A DNA stretch of 64,000 bases from assembly GCF_963676685.1 (NCBI RefSeq), contig NC_092357.1:16853607-16917606 (forward strand), read 5' to 3'. The notes beneath the pieces are model-generated. The model had not been told where the DNA came from. It did no database searches and was given only the letters and a program-made list of their open reading frames with translations. Positions 37,381 to 48,200 of the stretch are shown here, in pieces. Every line of letters starts with the position of its first letter. The stretch's first letter is position 1. A program made the translations under genes and the position numbers. Source of the stretch: Mytilus edulis (lineage: Eukaryota; Mollusca; Bivalvia; Mytilida; Mytilidae).

Positions 37381-37443
37381 TTCAAAATAAATAACGTTGT
37401 TCTACATGTTCTAACAGTATCTAAATGGGAAACAACAACGAAA
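37381..37443 (+). CDS. Candidate short coding exon with MGNNNE start
   Basis: Between an acceptor-like TTGTTATTCCAG and a strong donor GTGAGTAT is a 63-nt stretch. It contains ATGGGAAACAACAACGAAAG (M-G-N-N-N-E-). MG at the start would allow N-myristoylation. No downstream exon was found, so the gene is unknown and this may be chance. Confidence 0.25.
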
Positions 37444-37539
37444 GGTGAGTATCATGGTATGTTCGTTGTAAATATTATTTAAAAAAACTTTCTTTCTACT
37501 TTTAGAGCAAAATTTAAATAAATCTAATGATAACACAAG

Positions 37540-37880
37540 TGATGGTTCTTTTAGTCTTATTGTCTAATTCGGTAGGTCACATTAGTGAAAAGGAAGGGGA
37601 TTTTAGTTAATACATAAGGAACATATTCGAAATCATCTGTGAAACGGTTATTCCATAATAGGCAACCAACTCGTGATGGCGTCTGTAAAATTTACGAAAG
37701 GATGACTTCAACTTCACCATTTGGAACTCTTGGTTTAATAGCTTTCTTGTGAAATGAAATCATGATAGGAAATACAAGCCCTGAATTATCGTATCGATTG
37801 GGAGATAAATACTCTGTATGCAGGCGGTGGTGTAATGTTGCTATCTAGAAACGAAAGTTCACAATCATCTCTTTTGTCGT
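37540..37880 (-). mobile_element. Degenerate retroelement copy (YLDLHL family)
   Basis: Shares CGGTTATTCCATAA, CCAACTCGTGATGGCGT and ACTTCACCATTTGGAACTC with 14335-15030. Coding lost. Confidence 0.7.
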
Positions 37881-38604
37881 AAATTCAAGAAAATACATTG
37901 ATTGAGTATTCAAGAAACGCGAGGAATGCAACAATAATCTCCCAATTTGTCCATTTCATATTCTCATAACTTTTACACTAAAAAAATTAACCTTGCTGTA
38001 TTTAAAAAAAATAAAATATATATGCTTTCGACAATTTAAAATTCTTAATCGTTCAATCGATATTTGAGTAAACGCCTGCTGGTAAATAATTCATGTGTCA
38101 TAATCAATACATCGTCAACCAGAAATTAGATCTAGTTTGGGTTATACATGTTTTATGCAATATAATATTCTAGCTTTTTTAAGGCAAATCCATTTGGCTA
38201 AATACACCTAAACCGAACAGCTTAGAGGCACTCATCCATAATTTACGATAACTACATCTAACATGTTTCAGCAAATCTCTTTGAAAAATTACAAAACTTT
38301 GTGCACGGACTACCGTGGCAAATGTCAAGGAATTTATAAACGACAAAAAACATCAGAGTTTATTTTAGGGAGTTGAAACATTCTTGTCGCATTGCGAAAT
38401 TCAAATATCATGAATATGCCAACGCTCCGAATTTAAAATCACTAACACCCCAATAAGTGAACTGAAAATATAAATATCGTGGTATTGAACAAGGTCATGT
38501 CAGACAACTTATGTCGTCTTTACACATTTGTTGTGTACTGCTTGAAATTTTAGTCGGGAACAGCATTATTTATTTTGTAGTTGTTAATGGCTTTGACTAT
38601 TTTT
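37881..38604. other. Non-coding stretch, nothing recognised
   Basis: No exon or shared repeat seen. Confidence 0.35.
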
Positions 38605-38990
38605 CATAAATAAAGAATATGATAAAGAAGATGTGGCATGTTGACCAATGAGACAACTATTCACAAAATACTAACTGACTCGGAATTCAACATCCATAGG
38701 TCACCTTCAACAATGAACAAAGCACAATACCGCATAGTCAGCCACACAAGGCCCCGAAATGACAAATGTAAACTATTCTAACGAGAAAACAAACGGCATA
38801 ACTTATGTACAAAAACCTGAACTAAAACACTGGTTTCTGGCGCGGGACAGGAACATGCATACATAATGTAGCTGGGTTAAATATTTTAGTGAGATCCCAA
38901 CCTTCCCCTTACCTTTGACAGTGGTCAAATAAATAAGGGTGAACGTTCACCAACATTAAACTCAGTTACATTCTGCAAACACACTTCCCT
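38605..38990 (+). repeat. 'Rep-B' repeat, divergent copy
   Basis: Begins GAAGATGTGGCATGTTGACC, then AATGAGACAACT, TCACCTTCAACA and CCCGAAATGACA, which parallels 48240-48530. Confidence 0.55.
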
Positions 38991-40309
38991 TTCTAAATGT
39001 GCATGCATTATTCTTTTATAAAAACTAACAACACAAACCCTTACCATTTACCAGTTAATAAAGGAAATAAGTTCATGGTCACATGAATCGTCATGTGGCC
39101 AAAGGAAAAATAATATAGAAATGAGGTCAAGGGCAGGGGCAATAGACATATGGCAAATAGAAACAAATCGTTAGATCTGTGTTCCATACTTGTATATGTT
39201 GAAGTCAAACCTTCTAACTTTTGACATATGCAGCTTTATACAAATAGTTCAAAACGTTATGATTTCAAATCACTTGGTCTCGCTTATTTTAAAATATCAA
39301 TGAGAATGTTTATAATAAACATAATAATATTTAAATATTACTTCCATGGGTTAACAAAATAGTTATTATTGAATTTTGTCGATGACCTGAGACTATTATC
39401 CTAATTTATACATTGTAGTATTGTTACAATTAGTGATAAATACATTTTATTTTTAATGCATGGTAGTTGTTATCCCTTTCTTCTTATAAACATTTATTTT
39501 CTATGTCAATAATGCATTCATATACATTTGTCTTATTATAAACGTTTATCCTTAAGAAGATTTATTTTTAACGATCATAGAAAACATTACATACATAGAA
39601 TGATTAGATTACTTATAAAGGTGCCCATCCTATTGTGCGAGAAAATCACATATCAAGTGTGTGTTTCCATTTTTGAGACAATAAACTCTAATTTCAAGTT
39701 TAAACATATTTTCCATAATGCATATAGAAAACGCATCTTTGAGAGCTTTAACCTCAACTTGCGTTATAACCTTCATTTCTATCTATTCTCCTGTTAAAAA
39801 AATTTGAATGCAAAGTAACATTAAATTATTTGTGTTCTATAAGAGTAGGAATGCAAGTGTTTGCTTATTATTTATTTGAAACTGAGATTTATATAAATAA
39901 TAACCCGTTCTCCGTAAATATAGAACGGTTGTAGGAAATAGTGCATCTCCCAATAGAAAATAGTTGTATATGTATATATATTCTTCGATATCATAAAAAA
40001 AAAGAAAAAAGGAGAAAACTATCTTTCTTCTGTCTATTGATGTTCTGTCATTGTGCCGGATGTTAGATACTATCGAGTCCGAATATTTTTTGCCGGTGTA
40101 GTTTAGACACAGTGATCCTCTAACGAAGAAATCGATGTAATCATATGCAAAATACAAGCCCTATCGTATCAACTGGGAGATATATACTAAAAAGTTATTT
40201 GACAAAGGGTTTTACTCAAACATGTATCATGAACGTAGTAAAATAAAAATAATAAGCAATATTCAAAATAAAAAAACATAGCTCTAGGACTTACAGTAGC
40301 GAATCATAT
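38991..40309. other. Non-coding stretch, nothing recognised
   Basis: The open frames 39528-39797 (+) and 39837-40157 (-) show no domain. A small retroelement-like piece (CGTATCAACTGGGAGATATA) lies near 40155. Confidence 0.35.
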
Positions 40310-40925
40310 CATATGAAGATTTGACCTATGAGTAAAAAAAAAAAGCTGACAACGCCTTGTCAAATATGAAAAAAGATAACAGACAAACACCAGTAGAGAC
40401 AATATAACGAAAACAAAGACTGCATAACAAAAAACCTCCTCCAAAAGCAGGGTTGATGTAAGGTACCCTGGAAAGGAAAGCACACGTTGTATTGCTACAA
40501 ACCCGGTAGTAAATCGTATATCTAGACTGTCAAATTCGGGAAAATGGATTTTTCGACGATTGAAAGACATCTGCTATCATCTGTAAAACGGATATTCATT
40601 AACGGTCATCCAACTCTTGATGACGTCCGCAAAATTTACAAATGGAGGATTTTAACTTCCCCACTTGGACCTCTTGATGTTATAGATACTCTGTTAGCAG
40701 CAACGCTCTATCAAGCAGATCGTGATAGGAAACACAAACCCTGCACTCTCGTTTCATCTGGGACATATATACGCGCGACGAATTTTCAATTGATAAGCTT
40801 ATATTATTTTTTTGTCATAAAGTTGAGTTTTCAATCAACCCTAATCAGCTAATTTTAAATTTCCAAATGTAAACAGACTTACATGTTGTATCATTTTGTC
40901 TCGATGGGATAGATGCATTTAAAAT
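40310..40925 (-). mobile_element. Degenerate retroelement copy (YLDLHL family)
   Basis: The reverse match to 42587-43375 extends to CTCGATGGGATAGATGC, equivalent to the RIYPIE coding start. The plus-strand open frame 40544-40852 is its antisense shadow. Confidence 0.75.
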
Positions 40926-41232
40926 AAGTCACCAAATTGGCAGAACATCATCAATTGTGCGGAAATGAAAACTAAGGAATGTTATGACATCTTTGCCTTA
41001 TTCCTAAGAAATTCCTGTATGGCGTCAGCCTATTCGTAATTGAATAAGAAACGCAGTTGATTGCCATACGAATGCCGACAGTTTGATGTAATACACATCC
41101 TGTAAACGTGTGAAATCTCTTAGCAATATGACATATTAATTAAAACAACATATTCCCTATTTTAAATTTGAAAAACATGACTCCCATGAGACTATATTGG
41201 TTGACTTCTATTAAACACATCTAAATCGTCCA

Positions 41233-41790
41233 TAAAGGGCACTAGCTACGATATTTATTCATATGAAACACCTAAAATATGATTTTCTAGTCAATCATTC
41301 ATTGAAGTGAAGTAGTAAAATCATAATTCACTTTTTTCAACTACATGTATTATTGTTCTTTTTTTGTCAAAATTAGCTTAGAAAACATTGATGATGAATT
41401 TACTTGCAAGTGAACAATTCGACCTCATTGAGTCGTATTCATGTAAATTTCAAAATAACTGCATATCTAGAGGTGTATAACGTATGAATTGTGTGTGCTC
41501 AGTATTTTAAAGGAAAAGAATTTCAACACTGAAAGTGAATCAAAGGTAAATCATTTTATTGACTGATTCGATCCTTAAAAGGTTATTCTTATACAGGTAC
41601 GTAAAAGTGATGATCAACAAATATCTTTTTATAACAATATTTATGTTGCTATCGCTTATGATATATCGAGGTTCTTCGAAGATCAACTCGATAGTTATTT
41701 AGATGATGTTTGAACTAAAATACGCATCGAGCCCATGCCCTGTAGATTGTTTATTTTATACTTTTATAAAATTTGGATAAATGTTTTATA
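41233..41790 (-). mobile_element. TIR element (MITE) relative, one end truncated
   Basis: Begins AAAGGGCACTAGCTACGATA, which is the inverse of the right end of the 36382-37044 element. Shares TTGCAAGTGAA, CGACCTCATTGAG and TTGGATAAATGTTTTA in reversed order. Confidence 0.7.
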
Positions 41791-41799
41791 TTGCTATAA

Positions 41800-41990
41800 C
41801 TAGATATACGAAGATGTGGTATGTATGTCTATGCGACAATTCGCCATCCAAGTCACAATTCATAAAACTAACCATTATAGGTCAAAGTATGGTCTTCAAC
41901 ACGAAGTCTGGGCTCATACCAAAAGGTAAGCTATAATCGCCCCAAAAATTAGTAATGTAAAACCATTCAAATCAAATAGGAGTATTGGTA
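41800..41990 (+). repeat. 'Rep-B' repeat copy
   Basis: CGAAGATGTGGTATG, CATCCAAGTCACAATTCAT, TAGGTCAAAGTATGG and GTAAAACCATTCAAA match 48240-48530. Confidence 0.7.
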
Positions 41991-42002
41991 GTTTTTTTTA
42001 AC

Positions 42003-42008
42003 TTTATT
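42003..42008 (-). terminator. Poly(A) signal of microexon gene 1
   Basis: AATAAA on the minus strand about 100 nt downstream of the stop codon at 42108. Confidence 0.5.
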
Positions 42009-42107
42009 TAAGCAATTCATACATAGGTTAGAAAATAACTATGCTTTCATTCAAGGATGTTGTTTAACAATTTTTCCTGATTCCAGTTCATTCCGTAGAT
42101 TCTATTT

Positions 42108-42232
42108 TTATATCGGCGTTCTACAGCTGTTGCACATTAATCCATCGTCAATAGATGGTTCAGAAGCAGTACATGGTTCGTCATTCAACACATCTTTAAT
42201 AGCACACAGTGATGGTCTGTTGCATCCTAAGG
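42108..42232 (-). CDS. Gene 1 exon 8 (terminal, cysteine-rich)
   Basis: Acceptor TTCTATTGTAG. Encodes LGCNRPSLCAIKDVLNDEPC then a CNSC motif and a TAA stop. Paralogue 57252-57131. Confidence 0.9.
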
Positions 42233-45200
42233 CTACAATAGAATTAATTGACATGAAACAATATAATAGTATATATAAACCGTGGTAACTGAATATGAAA
42301 TAACCATTTAAATGTTTACCATGTGTTACTGAAAATGTGACTGGTCTTTAAATATGGCAAACCCGTTCCTAGAATTAGTTACTTGACGGTTACATAGAAA
42401 ATAAACATATAATAAATGTATGCATAGAGATAAAAAAATCGCAAAGCAGGCCGCATTAATTTAAATAGCATTCCTGTATGAGCTGTTTGAAGTTTTTTTG
42501 AAAATAAAAAATAATTAAAAAATCAGCCTGAAAGACTTATCAGCTTACAAGATAAATTTTAACATATATTTTACATCTCAAAACCTGTGTCTAACTGTAT
42601 CTTTTATTCCTCAAAGTTAAGATGGTTAAGATTGGAACGCATCTATCCCATCGAACTAGAGATAAAGGATACTACAGATACAGTTAAGTCGGCTTCATAT
42701 CTTGACTTACATCTAGAAATTGACAATGAGGGTCTGTTGAAAACAAAACTTTACGACAAAAGAGATGATTTCAGCTTTCCAATTGTGAACTTTCCATTTC
42801 TAAGTAGCAACATTCCAGCAGCACCTGCATACGGGGTATATATCTCCCAATTGATACGATATTCCCGTGCTTGCATTTCCTATCATGATTTTCTTGATAG
42901 AGGGTTGCTGCTCACAAGGAAGCTATTAAACCAAGAGTTCTAAATGGTGAAGTTGAAATCATTCCTTCGTAAATTTTACGGACGCCATCACGAGTTGGTT
43001 GACCGTTATGGAATAACCGTTTCACAAACAATATCGGATATGTTCCTTACGTCGTAGCTACAATTCCCTTCCCTTTTATGAATGTGAACTACCGAATTAG
43101 ACTATTTACCGGATTAAAATTTTGTAATCACATAAGCAACACGACGGGTGCCACATGTGGAGCAGGATCTGCTTACCCTACCGGATCACCTGAGATCACC
43201 CCTAGTTTTTGGTGGGGTTCATGTTGTTTATTCTTTAGTTTTCTATGTTGTGTCATGTTTACTATTGTTTTTCTGTTTGTCTTTTTCATTTTTAGCCATG
43301 GAGTTGTCAGTTTGTTTTAGATTTATGAATTTGACTGTCCCTTTGGTATCTTTCGTCCCTCTTTTATACCAGACAGACATTTTCTTGTTATTCGTAAACT
43401 GAAAATATTTATGTAACTGTTAGATATATCTAACATGGTCTTACTTACGATTTACCACTTTCATTATGAAACGAAGGAATAAATTTACATAAGAAAAACA
43501 AAAACATATCATGAAGGTAATATAACTTACGTGCCGAGGTAGCTGTTAAAAAGAAATAGATTATGAGTCAAGTAATGTATAACACGAATGTTCCATGCAT
43601 TGTAAGTATGATGTCGATATTTTTCATAATTAGATCAAAGTTGATATAAGAGGACAGCATTTTGCTCTCGCGGCAAAGAGGAAGGGGAGGCATTATTATT
43701 TACGTCATCACATGAGGAATAAACATGACAACTCGTGCTACAGTCAGATACATTAAAAACTTTTGGTTGCTTTTATTGATGGTTAAACGTATATTACATC
43801 GTGTTATTGCATTACAATAAATTGTCTCAATGACTAAAGGCATGTAAAATCCTAGTTGTTAAAACTTTATATCTACAGTAGCAAAAATCAGGAGAGGTTA
43901 ATATAAGATTTTGAAAAGCGTCAGTATACCTAAATATAGATATGTCAAGGCAATTTTAATGACGTTCGTTTATGACCTCATGTAAATTCCCGTTGTATTT
44001 GTTCTTGTTTAAGTGGTTTTCTTTATAAAATTGTATTGAATATTTCTATTTATAAAGAATAGCAACTGCAAAAACAGATTATATATTATGTTTAAAAAAG
44101 GAAGCAGTTTTTAGAGTATTTTTAGCAAATTCTAGAAAATTTGAAAAGAATAGAAAGTCAAATAATAAAACAATTGTTGACATTTGATATCGTTTGATCT
44201 TGTCAACTATCCTATTTTTTGGGTTGATAAATCAATGTGCCAACCTCACCAAGAGTCAACAGTAACCTGAGGAGACTTGTCAGTTTTTTTAGACCCCTTT
44301 CTTAATATTTTTCTGATTGATTTCATCCTGATGTTTGTACTTACTTTGTCTTGCACGCTCGTCTGAAAAACAATTTTGTTTTTTATTCTTACATGTATGT
44401 TACTGATAAACGACACATTATATTATTATACTGTATACACGCTTAGTTCATTTCTATTGTGTTGAAATTAGACAGAAATATAAGTTGAACGAAGTTACAA
44501 AGGTTGTATACATAAACATTGTCTCCGAACATGTTTAAAAGAGCTTTCATAATCCATAAATATTTTTTTTTAGTATTTAAGAAAACGTATTATCTCGATG
44601 AACACGAGAAACATAAGACAAACTGATGATAATGATATAAACTTAAGTTTACTTAATTATGAATTTCCAATATGTTTAACGCTATAAAAAGGATGTACTT
44701 AGAATGGACTATTGACTATATCATGAAATGACATAAAATTATACAATTTGTTTGTAGATGGATCCATTAAATATATCTGTCATGTCTACTGTAAGCAAAT
44801 TTAAAAAAAAAAAAAAAAACAAAACAATGAAAATTGCATACATTTTAAATACAACATATATTATGTAAATCCATCTGTTTCACTCCTTGATTGTTGCCTC
44901 ACTTGTGCCTTTCATGATCCTAGATTTTGTTTTAGTTCGTGTGGCTCAATCTTTACTTTTGTATGCATTTTCAACAGACTATGTCTTTTATTCGGCTTGT
45001 TGACGGCGTTGTCAGATTCTATAGACTTATGTCTTTAATTTCACCCTCGATAGCGTCATTGAATTCACGTAAAAAATATTTATTTTCGAAGCATCATAAT
45101 TTTTTATAACAATTTGATGTTTACTATATAATGTAATCATGATATTATGATACATGTTATCATATGCCTAAAAGTCGGAACAAAGAACAACATTTGCGAG

Positions 45201-48200
45201 GTTTTCTACTTGCTAAAAGCATAGAGGATTGCAACGGGTGCAATAGACTAGATACGCCTTAGAAAAAAAAACGATGCTTTGTCCAATATAATGAGGGATA
45301 GTTTCAAAATACAATGAAAAATAATATGTAGTCAGCCATCCATATTTGCATAAGATTGAATAACATGAACTATTTTATGTATTTTGTGATAACAGTTTTA
45401 CGTAGATTGCTTCTTAATTTGTTCCCCTCGTATTTGTGCAACGAAGAACGGTTTAAGTTAGATTGCTTTTAAATGATTATGTTCCAAAATTTGTAATGCA
45501 ACACACAATGCTAATAGGTTATACTTACGACTTTGACCTTTTGCTATGTAATAAAAAAAGAGAACAATAAAACTTTGGTAAGTTCGGTATTCTAAATCGA
45601 CAAATTGTAATTGAGTACGACAATTTTTTCTGTTTATTATAATTGAAGTATTGTTAACCGTATTACGAATAGGGAATAACAATTAGTTTATAAAACAAAA
45701 TTACAAAAACATTTGGAAACAGTTGATGATAAACAACAAAACGGTTTTAACGGAAATTGCTGTGAAAACTTCCTTTATATTCACCATGTCCGATCCATAA
45801 TCTTTTTCTAGTAGTGTTGTGGAGTTTCCAATGAATATTCTTACCTATGCAGCCATTTCGTATGTTATCCAAATCATCGGACTCAAAATAAAACATGTTG
45901 AGGCTTGTATCTGTTTTCGACAAACATAATTTGACTATGTATGAAAACCAAATTTTTTTTTCAAATATTAACCAATTTTAAGTAGAGTATATTTACCGAC
46001 TAAAATGTATGGTGAATATCTTCCTGAACAAACGTCACAAATGGATGGCTCAGGAGAATATGTCTCTGAAAGCAATTTCTAAAGAAGTTTAAAATTATTG
46101 CTGGTGTAAATTTGTTTGTAATTATCTTTTTTCCAAATAATGAAAAAAAAAAAATGAAATAAAAGTAAACGAATTGTTTTGTTTGAGTCTTTATCGTTAG
46201 GTTTTGTACGATACAATCGCAGACTTGTTACCTTAAATTATATTTAAGAGAGTATAACAAAAATTTTGATAATTTTGTTTAAATACAAACTTGACTTAGT
46301 AATTTCATATTTGATCGATAGATATTCATTCTAAATTTCTCGGATCATAAATACATAAATAACATTGTTAAACGTAAGTTCTATCTCTTTCAGGTTCCGT
46401 TGACCTTTTAATCAAGTATTATTTTCAGTTCTGTGTATGTAATATCAGCAAGACATGCCTTTGCACTTTAGTGAATACTAAGTTTTGTTTATTCCAAAAA
46501 TGTCCTGTCTACAATTTCCTCAGTTGCCCATGAGGAGGTTTACAATGAAAAGTTCGTCACATAGTTGTTAAAAAAAGTGTGATTGCTAGTATGTTATCTG
46601 TAAAGATTTATCAAAATACTAAGCGTCTCTGATGCGTCTTATGTAGACCAAACGCGCGCCTGGTGTGTTAAATCATAAGCCTCTGATAACTATTATCTAT
46701 AAAGGCATCGCATGAACCGCCTGGCTGATTCTCAATATGTTCATTATGGCAGTAATGGTTTTACTTGACTCGTTGCTATATAACGGTTGATATCTTACTG
46801 ACGTCCTTTTATATAATTTGGAGTTTGGTATTTTGGTTATGCTTTTTCTTTTAATCGATGTTCAAATATTATTAATTGATGACGACAAACAAATCCTGCT
46901 ATACATATATCATAATATTACTCACTTGCTTTTGTAGCATAGACAAGGGATATTTTGGCTGTACTTTTATCAACGATGTATTTCATGCAAGTGTATGCAT
47001 TTCCAGATCTGAAAAAAAATAAGAGGACAAACTTAACAATTTAATACATTTGTTTTGTTACAAATGCAGAGCAAATCAATATAATGTTGTGATTTGCGGC
47101 AGATTGATAAATCCGAAACTCCGACATAAAAGATCTGGTATGAAGTTAAAATTTGAACCGTAAAATATGTTCACTATTGTTTGCCTTTCTTGGCTTGTTC
47201 GTCAAATTTTAAATCATGGGTTTTTCTGCATATCCAATAATAAGCCTTATATCTTTAATGAGTTGTCGTCGTAGAAGTAATCATATATCAGTGGCTTGAT
47301 TACACATATTGCTTGATCTTGTTAAAATCACAAACAAACGTTTTAAGAATAGGAACGAAAAGAAATCAAAAATAATTCTTATCTTGATCTGCTAATCGTA
47401 TTTGCCAAAAACCTAAATATCGTACCTTGATACAAGAAACGGTCCACGTCTTTCGAAACACACCTTTTCATCCACACCATTTACTGTTAACATTGACATA
47501 TTTGAACACGAGAAGACAAAGGTATCTTTGTCATTAACCCAAGTTCCTACATCAAAGCGGAAACATGGGTAATTGCATATTGCACTCGCTAAAAAATAGA
47601 AAAAAAATAAAAATTAATTAAAGATCAGCAAATGATTTACCAAGAGTGTTTACACCAGATAACATTTAACAATCTAACATTGTATTTCTGTTGGGCCCTA
47701 TACAACCTTTTACCTGATGACTAGTATATATATATCATGCTATAGTTTACGTTATTTTCTAGGTGTTGGTCAATATGTTATAGATACTGTTTTCACATGT
47801 TTGATTGCAGCTCAGTGTTTGAAAACACAAACGGAATTCTACAAATTAACAATAATCATTAAAACTAATACATATTTCAACGTTAACACTTATGTACAAA
47901 ACGAATTATACACACCCTTACTCAGCATAAAGACCAGTGACCAGTGAATAATTCATAAGCAATTTTTCTTTGCTGATTGTGACAAAACTGAACCAAACTG
48001 GCTGCTAAAAGCGAATGTTTATTTCAATATTTCACTTTCATGAATGATTGAAAAAAAATCATATTTCGGTTTTTTCTATATCTCGTAGCTAGTGCCCCTC
48101 TAAGACGAGTACGCATTTAAACGTTTATACTCACACACAACGGGAATTATAGGAACCCACACCAATCATTAAGACTAGTACGCATTTCAGCGTTAACACT

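Noticed and set aside
40544..40852. 102-codon open frame
   Set aside because: Antisense shadow of a degenerate retroelement copy.
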